Part shown: piece after piece, positions 1-6,260 of the stretch | How the letters are laid out: each line of letters opens with the position of its first letter | How positions within the stretch are numbered: position 1 is the first letter of the stretch | Source: Methanomassiliicoccales archaeon | GTDB lineage: Archaea > Thermoplasmatota > Thermoplasmata > Sysuiplasmatales > Sysuiplasmataceae | Length of the DNA stretch: 15,070 nucleotides | Direction of reading: 5' to 3' | Assembly: GCA_027365715.1 (NCBI GenBank) | Contig: DAHXLZ010000040.1 | Span: 1 to 15,070 of the forward strand | Translations under genes and position numbers: made by a program | The notes under the pieces: model-generated | What the model was told of the DNA's origin: nothing | Seen by the model: only the letters and a program-made list of their open reading frames with translations | The model's database searches: none

Positions 1-853
1 CAAGAGCCAGACCTGAAACGGCGTTCGAGAATCCGTTTACAGACTCAAGTATTGTGGGATACAGAGAAAAGGTTGCAGCGTTGATGTATAGAAGTCCGGC
101 AGTTATCATCACGACTGCCGCGAGCCTTCCCCAGACTTCCCTGAACATCTTCAGCACGGGTGTCTTTTCAATCACACCCTCCTTCTCCGCTTCCTCAAAG
201 ACGTGCGACTCAGGTGTGAGAGATCGTATGAAGAATGTGAGAACACCGGGAATGAGTGTGGTAAGGAAGAGTATTCTCCATCCGATTGTCGCATAGGCAG
301 GGCCTGTCAACAGAGTAATCAGAACGAAGACTCCGGACAAGATTGCGTAGCCTACGCCAAAACCGCTCTGGACGAAAGCACCATAGCGGTTTCTCTTTTC
401 TGCGGGGACGCTCTCCATTGAAAGTGCGGTTCCTCCGCCATATTCCGCCCCGGCGAATATGCCCATCAGGAAGAGAAGAACAAAAACAGCAACAGATACG
501 CTGATTCCCGCCTGCTGGTATGTCGGGAGAAGGCCCAGCGAAGCTGTTGAAAGTGAGAAGAGTGCGATAGTGATGACCAGCATCCTCTTCCTTCCAATCC
601 TGTCGCCGATAAAGTTGCCCAGCACGATAGAGCCGAGAGCCCTTGCAACACCATTAACGCCGAAAGCAAGGAAATAGAGAAGACTCAGCGAAGCAGGGAA
701 GAAAAGCGGACTGACTGTCTTCATCTGAATCAGATAGCTTATGGTCACATAGCCGTCCATAAGCCAGCCGAGCCATGCTGCAAGTATTATCCTGTTCGGG
801 TTACCATATTGCGTCGATGCGCTCAAGGAGGTGCCTCTTCCGGGGAATAGCAT
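1..853 (-). CDS. MFS transporter, metabolite:H+ symporter type (C terminus outside window)
   Basis: I translated the minus strand by hand from an ATG at 853. It stays open for 284 codons to the window edge, and an in-frame TAA lies two codons upstream, so this is the first possible start. The N terminus has a long hydrophobic helix carrying a WLGWLMDGY-type signature (about residues 27-35). The MFS loop 2-3 signature GDRIGRKRM follows at about 83-91, then a long helix near 117-136 ending in GAEYGGGTALSMESVPAEKR. These motifs resemble the metabolite:H+ symporter branch (ShiA/ProP-like). About seven of the expected twelve helices are present and the rest lies left of base 1. The protein should import a small organic solute with protons across the cytoplasmic membrane; the substrate cannot be read from the sequence. 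A weak TATA-like TGTAAATT at 877-884 sits about 27 bp upstream, which suggests a leaderless transcript. Confidence 0.88.
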   Translation of the reverse strand, partial: MLFPGRGTSLSASTQYGNPNRIILAAWLGWLMDGYVTISYLIQMKTVSPLFFPASLSLLYFLAFGVNGVARALGSIVLGNFIGDRIGRKRMLVITIALFSLSTASLGLLPTYQQAGISVSVAVFVLLFLMGIFAGAEYGGGTALSMESVPAEKRNRYGAFVQSGFGVGYAILSGVFVLITLLTGPAYATIGWRILFLTTLIPGVLTFFIRSLTPESHVFEEAEKEGVIEKTPVLKMFREVWGRLAAVVMITAGLLYINAATFSLYPTILESVNGFSNAVSGLAL

Positions 854-958
854 CTGTGTTTAAAGTTTATGTGGCAATTTACAGAAAGTGCTGGCGGGAA
901 CAGGTATACACGAGCAGACAGCCATGCCGTTTCTTACGATGAAACAGGTGAATAAAGA

Positions 959-1921
959 TTATATTTTTCTCATTTTAACACCAGTTATGCTGTGATCGCT
1001 TCCCTTCTCAAGTATAAGATGGGCATGATGCTTCGTCGGAGCGATGTTTTCGCGGAGGTTCACGGCATTTATCTCATCCCAGATTCGCGATGCGGTCGCA
1101 TCTGCCTCTTCATCTGAGAGTTTTGCCATATTGTGAAAGTAGGAGTCCGAACGACGGAATGCCGTATCTCTAAGCACGCGGAAGCGTTCGGTATACCAGT
1201 TCTTCACAGATGACTCATCAGCATCAATATAAATCGAAAAGTCGAAGAAGTCGGAAACCAGGAGTTCTGGTTCCTTCGGCCCTCTGACACTCCTGGTCTG
1301 GAGAACGTTGAGTCCTTCAAGTATGACAATGTCCGGTGCGCGCAGGGTTGTGTATTCTTCCGAAACAATGTCATAACGAACATGACTGTACACGGGAACA
1401 GACAGATTCTCCTCTCCCGATTTGAGTTTGTAAAGGAAACGTATGAGCTTCCTCAGATCATAACTTTCAGGAAATCCCTTTCTGTTCATCAGTTTCCTGT
1501 TCTCAAGCACACTGTTCGGATAGAGGAAACCATCCGTTGGAATAAGGTCCACATCGGGTGCAGACGGCCATGCAGATATCAGAGTTTTGAGGAGCCTTGA
1601 AGTGGTGCTCTTTCCCACAGCAACACTTCCTGCAACACCAATTATGAAGGGTATGCGCTCGTGGTTTGCGCCCAGAAATGTTCTCCTCGCCTCATACAGC
1701 TCTCTTGAGCCGAGGTAGTAGAGATTGAGAAGTCTGGAAATGGGGAGGAATATATCCTCAACTTCAGCAATGGATATTTTTTCATTTATGCCTTTTATGC
1801 CTTCGAGATCTGAAGTGGAGAGTGTCAGCGGCGTCGAATCCCTGAGTTTTTTCCATTCCTCTCTCGAAAATGAAAGATAAGTCGAGCCTTCAGAACCGCT
1901 CATGATTGTTGTTTGGTTCAT
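959..1921 (-). CDS. coaA: Pantothenate kinase, bacterial type I (CoaA-like)
   Basis: It phosphorylates pantothenate with ATP, the first committed step of CoA synthesis in the cytoplasm. The 320-residue protein matches type I PanK along its length. It has the P-loop GSVAVGKST (about 98-106), TDGFLYPN (129-136), GFPESYD (149-155), PVYSHVRYD (176-184), LEGLNVLQ (201-208), and a C-terminal SYFHNMAKL and NLRENIAPTKHHA block. The Arg just after the P-loop, linked in E. coli PanK to CoA feedback inhibition, is kept. I start at ATG 1921. The frame extends five codons to a TTG at 1936, but a TATA-like TTAAATAT at 1952-1959 favours 1921. Most archaea make phosphopantothenate through pantoate kinase and phosphopantothenate synthetase. 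A kinase of this general kind has been described from Picrophilus (Thermoplasmatales), which supports the proposed lineage. The gene stands alone between MFS and a non-coding stretch. Confidence 0.93.
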   Translation of the reverse strand: MNQTTIMSGSEGSTYLSFSREEWKKLRDSTPLTLSTSDLEGIKGINEKISIAEVEDIFLPISRLLNLYYLGSRELYEARRTFLGANHERIPFIIGVAGSVAVGKSTTSRLLKTLISAWPSAPDVDLIPTDGFLYPNSVLENRKLMNRKGFPESYDLRKLIRFLYKLKSGEENLSVPVYSHVRYDIVSEEYTTLRAPDIVILEGLNVLQTRSVRGPKEPELLVSDFFDFSIYIDADESSVKNWYTERFRVLRDTAFRRSDSYFHNMAKLSDEEADATASRIWDEINAVNLRENIAPTKHHAHLILEKGSDHSITGVKMRKI

Positions 1922-1950
1922 TTCCCTTGTGCTCAATTACATGCGATTTC

Positions 1951-1960
1951 ATATTTAACC
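1951..1960 (-). promoter_or_regulatory. TATA-like element for pantothenate kinase
   Basis: On the minus strand this reads GGTTAAATAT. It is centred about 34 bp before the ATG at 1921, which predicts transcription starting around 1930 with a very short leader. This is inferred from spacing only. Confidence 0.4.
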
Positions 1961-2147
1961 TGTAACGACTCTGTCGAATTTTCATTGAAAATCCGGCTTG
2001 AAGGTTTCCGCTCAGCGTCTTTGAACTGCTTCATCGCCTCATCAGCCTCCCGCTCCTGCCCGAGTCATGGGCAGACATACTGGGTTGCAACCGCCACCAA
2101 AATCTCAACGTCATTCAAACATTTTAAATTGCTGACCATCTTGACTT

Positions 2148-2191
2148 TGCTCCTAAATTCCGCTGCCTTTGGTATTTCAGGCGCAAAACGG
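2148..2191. repeat. Imperfect 44-bp direct repeat, copy 1
   Basis: It shares an exact 16-mer, TGCTCCTAAATTCCGC, with 4049-4064. The similarity continues through GGTATTT and GCAAA, giving 33 of 44 identical positions by eye with no gaps. Both copies have the same orientation and flank the G1 peptidase and small secreted protein genes. This copy lies about 43 bp beyond the 3' end of the cassette. It could be a trace of duplication or mobility, or remnants of the same sequence family. Confidence 0.7.
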
Positions 2192-2234
2192 ATTGAGAAT
2201 TAGTGACAAAGCGGTCTCGTAACCAACTCCCACT

Positions 2235-2753
2235 TCAAAGACTGGTTTGGCCAATCCCTTCAGGAAATGTAACTGTAAATCCGTCCTTTACTGGAGCAGA
2301 ATTGGGGACTTCCATTATTATCATGTATTTCCCGGGGGAGAATGAATGAACGTAGCTGCCCTCTGTTGAAGGCACAGGCAGTTTGTACATGGATGGCGGC
2401 AGGTATGTTCCATTGTGGGCATAGGGCACCAGCGCCAGGACAATACTCGAGTTTGTCGGGCTCCATGCAGCGTTCACCATGATTATGACTGGTGTGACAT
2501 TCTGGTTTGAAGCCCAGGAGATGGTCAGGTTCGCGTAGCCCGTAACGATGAACACAGGGACAGGCCAGTATGATTCGCTAAAACTGTAGAATGCCCCTAC
2601 GGACACTGGGAATGTGGTGTTTACAATTACTGTATTGATTGCAGGCGCTCTACCCGCGGAGTGGGCATTGCCGATATGAACATACGACGTTCCTGCAATC
2701 ACACTGGTGAACACGACCAGCCCGATAATCAGCAATTGTGTTTTCCCTATCAT
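2235..2753 (-). CDS. Small secreted or membrane-anchored protein, unknown function
   Basis: The 172-residue protein belongs to no family I recognise. Residues 1-20 have a Lys followed by a hydrophobic run (LLIIGLVVFTSVIAG), which reads as a Sec signal peptide or single N-terminal anchor. The rest is rich in Val, Ser, Thr, Pro and aromatic residues, which suggests one beta-sandwich-like extracellular domain. It carries five N-glycosylation sequons, at about residues 45, 75, 85, 101 and 114, and no cysteine. The ATG at 2753 is preceded by GGTGATGG, a good match to the archaeal anti-Shine-Dalgarno sequence. Only 13 bp separate it from the upstream G1 peptidase gene on the same strand, so the two are probably co-transcribed. 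A partner role (inhibitor, chaperone, anchor or co-secreted factor) is possible but rests on context alone. Confidence 0.75.
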   Translation of the reverse strand: MIGKTQLLIIGLVVFTSVIAGTSYVHIGNAHSAGRAPAINTVIVNTTFPVSVGAFYSFSESYWPVPVFIVTGYANLTISWASNQNVTPVIIMVNAAWSPTNSSIVLALVPYAHNGTYLPPSMYKLPVPSTEGSYVHSFSPGKYMIIMEVPNSAPVKDGFTVTFPEGIGQTSL

Positions 2754-2766
2754 TGTGCCATCACCA

Positions 2767-3960
2767 TTATGTTTTGTAATACACCTTAAATATTCCGCCC
2801 GCAGTTCCAGCCTCGACCATCTTGGTGGGAAGCAGCTTCTGGGTCAGCGTGCCAAATAGTGTATACCAGGTATATGAATTCCAAGTCGACTTAACCGGGG
2901 AGTGGAATGCATTGTAAATGTTGCTTCCAATAAATGAAAAAGGTATGTTATTGAACGAAGGTAATACATAACCTGTCCACTCCACAATCCATTCGGCCGT
3001 ATTCTGCTGTATGCTGCCAAGGTTGTTTTCACTTCCGCTTGCAATTTTGCCATTGGTGTTGTCCTGAATAGTATAGCTTCCCGTGCCACCACTATACGAA
3101 ACAGTGACTGTTATGTTGTCACCTTCGTGGGGATAGAAATTATTTATGACTACTACGGAGGGATTAATTGCGGGATCTTCATACCATGCGAAGACCCATG
3201 GAGAGCTTGCAGAGTTGGCATATTCGATTCCTATTCCCGCCTGCCAGAAATTATTCGAGGTTGTTCCTCCCATCCCGACCCAAATAAAAACCAATTCCTC
3301 CGAAGAAGGTCCGTTAGTGACTCCGCCAGTGTACTGGGTATTGGGAATATTGAAGGTCCCCGTCGCACTCGATATAGTGCTGCCCGATTGCTCATACCCG
3401 GCCCAATTTGCAGCTACCGTAGAGTTCGGGACGAGAACAAGATCGCCGTTGGTTGTTGGTTCGAAGCTGTCTGTACTCGACGTGCTAACTTGACCACCGT
3501 TGGAGGTAAAGAAACCAGCGCTGGTCATCCATTCGAGAAATGTATCACCGCTCGCCATATTTACAGGTGAAATTGAATAAACATAATACTGATTTAATGT
3601 AACTGTCTGGCCGTTAGAAAATGTAGTCCCGGCGATATCCACTTCGCCCTGTCCTTTGTAGACGTAAATTGTGACACTTACCGAAGAAGGCGGCGGCGGT
3701 GGGGGTCTGTCAGGTTGGACGGTATTCTGGAACGGATTTGTCATGGAGACACTGGAAGCATTATTTCCCTCTGTCTTCTGGCCAGCTACAGGCAGCAAAA
3801 AGGATAAGGGAGCAAGGGCAAAATGTGTTTTCCCTGAACGCACACCAGTGAATGCATGGCTTGCGGTCAAACCCACGAATCCAACTACAATAACCATTGT
3901 TACAAAAGCCAATTGGATGTACATGATGAGTCCTTTTAGCCCGTTTCTCCTGCCAGTCAT
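2767..3960 (-). CDS. Secreted glutamic endopeptidase, G1/eqolisin (peptidase A4) family
   Basis: It is an exported acid protease that hydrolyses proteins with a Gln/Glu dyad and is inferred to work outside the cell. From the ATG at 3960 it is 397 residues. Residues 1-40 form a signal sequence or anchor, with RRNGLKG before a hydrophobic core. Then come a low-complexity linker with seven prolines (about 86-92), a beta-rich domain (about 95-175), and the G1 domain opening with NWAGY (185-189). The family marks are FWQAGIG with the candidate catalytic Gln at 240, FAWYEDPA just after, and AEWIVEW with Glu 323 and 327. I cannot say which Glu is catalytic. No cysteine is present from the ATG at 3960 on. 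The frame runs back to an ATG at 4026, but AT-rich promoter-like DNA at 3961-3990 favours 3960. It lies 13 bp upstream of a small secreted protein gene, and direct repeats flank the pair. G1 peptidases are best known from fungi, with homologues in bacteria and archaea. Confidence 0.88.
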   Translation of the reverse strand: MTGRRNGLKGLIMYIQLAFVTMVIVVGFVGLTASHAFTGVRSGKTHFALAPLSFLLPVAGQKTEGNNASSVSMTNPFQNTVQPDRPPPPPPSSVSVTIYVYKGQGEVDIAGTTFSNGQTVTLNQYYVYSISPVNMASGDTFLEWMTSAGFFTSNGGQVSTSSTDSFEPTTNGDLVLVPNSTVAANWAGYEQSGSTISSATGTFNIPNTQYTGGVTNGPSSEELVFIWVGMGGTTSNNFWQAGIGIEYANSASSPWVFAWYEDPAINPSVVVINNFYPHEGDNITVTVSYSGGTGSYTIQDNTNGKIASGSENNLGSIQQNTAEWIVEWTGYVLPSFNNIPFSFIGSNIYNAFHSPVKSTWNSYTWYTLFGTLTQKLLPTKMVEAGTAGGIFKVYYKT

Positions 3961-3981
3961 AATTATATATATTAATAAGGC

Positions 3982-3990
3982 AATATATGA
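3982..3990 (-). promoter_or_regulatory. TATA-like element for the G1 peptidase cassette
   Basis: On the minus strand this reads TCATATATT, centred about 26 bp before ATG 3960. The run between it and the start codon is entirely AT-rich (TTATTAATATATATAATT). The position predicts a leaderless or near-leaderless message and is the main reason to prefer the 3960 start. Confidence 0.45.
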
Positions 3991-4048
3991 GGCCTTCTGT
4001 TTGCAGGCTTTGCTCCCGAAATGCATTCTTCCCCTAAAATCAAAAATC

Positions 4049-4092
4049 TGCTCCTAAATTCCGCCCTGTTGGGTATTTTGGAAGCAAAGCCG
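4049..4092. repeat. Imperfect 44-bp direct repeat, copy 2
   Basis: This is the partner of 2148-2191, in the same orientation, with an exact 16-mer and 33 of 44 positions identical. It lies upstream of the G1 peptidase and downstream of the 3-hydroxyacyl-CoA dehydrogenase. Read on the minus strand, both copies share the peptide AEFRS in one frame (SKIPNRAEFRSR here, PEIPKAAEFRSK at copy 1). The repeat may therefore be a fragment of a common coding sequence rather than a transposon end. Confidence 0.7.
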
Positions 4093-4193
4093 ACCATCTC
4101 GGAATATCAGGGGAAATTTGACAGTGTCCCTGTAACCACGCGGTCTGTCGTATAATGGAGCAGGGCATGCAAAACACGAACAACCGGATATCG

Positions 4194-5036
4194 TCAGTAA
4201 CGGTAGAATCCTTCACCGCTCTTTCTTCCAAGCCTTCCTGCATTAACCATATTCACAAGAAGTGGAGCGGGTCTGTATTTTGGATCACCGAAACCTGAAT
4301 GTAGAACATTCAGTATGTCGAGGCACACATCAAGCCCGATGAAATCTGCAAGTTCAAGAGGTCCCATGGGATGGTTCATGCCCAGCTTCATAACACCATC
4401 AATGCCCTCCCGCGTCGACACACCCTCCATCAGGGCGAATATTGCCTCGTTTATCATAGGCATGAGTATCCTGTTTGAGGCAAAACCCGGGTAGTCCATC
4501 ACCTCTATTGTCGCCTTCTTCATATTCCTGGCAATGGACAACGCTGCAGACACTGTTGCATCAGATGTCAGATAACCCCTGACAATTTCAACAAGCGGCA
4601 TCAGGGGAACCGGGTTGAAGAAGTGCATTCCGATGAAGTTTTCCGGTCGTCTTGTGCTCCTGGAGAGCAGTGTGACGGATATAGATGAGGTATTTGTAGC
4701 AATCAAAGTGCTGTCAGCAACTGAGGCGCTTATCTTCTCAATAGCGGCCCGCTTTAAATCCAGTTTTTCGAATACTGCCTCTATGACAAGCGCGCAATCT
4801 GCGAGATCCCTGTATTCGGTTGTTACGTGCAGATTCGACATCGCAGATGTTACAGATTGAGCGTCGAGTTTTCCTTTCTCCACACGCTTATCCAGCCCCT
4901 GTCTGACCCTGCTGACTGCACGTGAAAGGATGTCGTCGGAAATGTCAAGCGCAACGACGCTGAAACCGGCCTCTGTGCACGACTGAACTATACCTGAGCC
5001 CATCGTTCCAAGTCCGACTACACCAACCTTCTGCAC
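4194..5036 (-). CDS. 3-hydroxyacyl-CoA (3-hydroxybutyryl-CoA) dehydrogenase
   Basis: It interconverts (S)-3-hydroxyacyl-CoA and 3-ketoacyl-CoA with NAD(H) in the cytoplasm. The 280-residue protein has a Rossmann motif GLGTMGSG (8-15), the Asp ending strand 2 (D31), VIEAVFEKLDLK (84-95), NTSSIS (115-120), and the active-site region GMHFFNPVPLMPLVEIV with H138 and E150. NRILMPMINEA, with N188, and the C-terminal MNHPMGPLELADFIGLD are also present. The length is typical of stand-alone bacterial and archaeal HBD. I choose GTG 5036 over the ATG at 5081, which would add 15 residues not seen in the family. GTG 5036 lies one base after the thiolase stop, and a strong ribosome site GGAGAGGTG sits just upstream, so translation is coupled to thiolase. 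Substrate chain length cannot be fixed from sequence. Confidence 0.94.
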   Translation of the reverse strand: MQKVGVVGLGTMGSGIVQSCTEAGFSVVALDISDDILSRAVSRVRQGLDKRVEKGKLDAQSVTSAMSNLHVTTEYRDLADCALVIEAVFEKLDLKRAAIEKISASVADSTLIATNTSSISVTLLSRSTRRPENFIGMHFFNPVPLMPLVEIVRGYLTSDATVSAALSIARNMKKATIEVMDYPGFASNRILMPMINEAIFALMEGVSTREGIDGVMKLGMNHPMGPLELADFIGLDVCLDILNVLHSGFGDPKYRPAPLLVNMVNAGRLGRKSGEGFYRY

Positions 5037-5037
5037 T

Positions 5038-6231
5038 TCAACACCTCTCCAGAAGCATTGAAACGGCATTACCGCCGCCAAGACACAGTGTGACTATGCC
5101 TCTGTCCTTCTTCAGCCTCTTCATATTGTGCAGGAGTGTTGCTGTTATCCTGGCGCCGCTTGCTCCCAGCGGGTGGCCCATTGCCACTGCACCGCCGGAT
5201 ATATTGAATCGCTTCTCATCAACACCCAGTTCCCTCATTACAGCAACGCTTGCGGTCGCGTAAGCCTCATTGTGCTCGAAGAGGTCTATCTCATCCATCG
5301 ACAGGCTATTGCGCTTAAGCAGCTTCCTTGTCGTTTCAATCGGAGCCTCCATGACCCATTCAGGTTTCGTCCCGCCGGTGACATAATCCACAATCCTCGC
5401 CAGTGGTCTGATGCCCTCCTGCTCGGCCCTCGACGAAGACATGACCACAAGTGCCGAAGCGCCATCACTTAGCTGGGAGGAGTTTCCGGCGGTGCAAATC
5501 CCCCCTTTCCTGAATTTTGCCTCGAGGGAGGAGAGCTTCCTGATTGTTGTATCGGGGCGTATGCCTTCATCCCTGGTTACCAGTACCTTGTCTTTGCCGT
5601 GCCTCACACGGAAAGGCAGCATCTCCTCTTTGAAAAATCCCTTTTCAGAGGCCCCGAGGGCCATCTTGTGACTGCGTTGTGCAAAACGGTCTGCCTCTTC
5701 CCTTGTGACGTTGAAGCGCTCCGCAACGATTTCACCAGTAATCATCATATGAAAATCATTGTATACGTCCCACAGCCCGTCGTGTATCATCGAGTCCGTG
5801 AGCCTGACGTCACCATATTTGTTGCCCCATCTTGTTGAAGCTGAAATATATGGAGCCATGCTCATGTTCTCAATCCCTCCTGCAACAATGATCTCGTGCT
5901 CTCCGACTCGAATTGAGTTCGCCGCAAGCATTACTGCCTTGAGGCCCGAACCACAGACTTTGTTTAGCGAAAAAGAGCCTGAAGAGAGAGGTACTCCGGC
6001 ACCTATTGCACACTGCCTCGCCGGAGACTGTCCAAGACCTGCAGATAGAACGTTTCCAAGTATCACTTCATCTATCGTTGCAGGCGACAGGGAGGCACTT
6101 TCAATGGCCCCTGCTACAACAGCCTTTCCAAGTTCAACGGCAGATGTTTCCCTGTATATGCCGCCAAATTTGCCAACGGGCACCCTGACGGCAGAGGCTA
6201 TAACTGCCTCCTCGAATCTACGTTTTTCCAT
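5038..6231 (-). CDS. Acetyl-CoA C-acetyltransferase (thiolase II)
   Basis: It condenses two acetyl-CoA to acetoacetyl-CoA or, in reverse, cleaves 3-ketoacyl-CoA with CoA. The protein has 397 residues, the normal size for degradative or biosynthetic thiolases. The three catalytic signatures are intact: KVCGSGLKAV with nucleophile C93, GHPLGASGAR with H353, and CLGGGNAVSM with C383. The NEAxA element is NEAYA (321-325), where NEAFA is more usual. Its stop codon overlaps the ribosome-site region of the downstream dehydrogenase, so the pair acts as consecutive enzymes. TiaS ends 29 bp upstream on the same strand, so one transcript may cover all three genes. Whether the pair serves fatty-acid oxidation, acetoacetyl-CoA supply for the mevalonate pathway, or C4 metabolism cannot be decided here. 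No enoyl-CoA hydratase or acyl-CoA dehydrogenase is in the window. Confidence 0.95.
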   Translation of the reverse strand: MEKRRFEEAVIASAVRVPVGKFGGIYRETSAVELGKAVVAGAIESASLSPATIDEVILGNVLSAGLGQSPARQCAIGAGVPLSSGSFSLNKVCGSGLKAVMLAANSIRVGEHEIIVAGGIENMSMAPYISASTRWGNKYGDVRLTDSMIHDGLWDVYNDFHMMITGEIVAERFNVTREEADRFAQRSHKMALGASEKGFFKEEMLPFRVRHGKDKVLVTRDEGIRPDTTIRKLSSLEAKFRKGGICTAGNSSQLSDGASALVVMSSSRAEQEGIRPLARIVDYVTGGTKPEWVMEAPIETTRKLLKRNSLSMDEIDLFEHNEAYATASVAVMRELGVDEKRFNISGGAVAMGHPLGASGARITATLLHNMKRLKKDRGIVTLCLGGGNAVSMLLERC

Positions 6232-6260
6232 GCAGACCGTCTTACACTAAGAGGGAAAGA

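Larger units (their letters stand above)
1922..2234. other. Intergenic stretch without a convincing gene; possible gene remnant on minus strand
   Basis: This 313-bp stretch separates the kinase from the small secreted protein gene. It holds the kinase TATA box, one direct-repeat copy (2148-2191), and a small hairpin TGCCC-N7-GGGCA at 2057-2073. One minus-strand frame (1933-2199) reads like protein except for a single in-frame TGA at 2065-2067. It includes VSNLKCLNDVEILVAVATQY before the stop and GQEREADEAMKQFKDAERK after it. It could be a decayed gene, but I recognise no family and the length is short enough for chance. A plus-strand frame over the same bases is also open and looks less protein-like. 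Confidence 0.35.

Noticed and set aside
2010..2045. C/D-box guide RNA candidate on the minus strand (TGATGA ... CTGA)
   Set aside because: The boxes are only about 36 bases apart end to end, D' and C' boxes are not clear, and there is no terminal stem.
2057..2073. Hairpin TGCCC-N7-GGGCA as a terminator
   Set aside because: No T-run follows on either strand and no gene ends next to it.
1913..2203. 96-codon plus-strand frame
   Set aside because: It begins inside the kinase gene, has no ribosome site, and has a composition (Ser, Leu, Ala runs) resembling antisense of coding DNA.
3127..3570. Plus-strand frames across the G1 peptidase
   Set aside because: They are antisense to a gene with clear family motifs and have no promoter or ribosome site.
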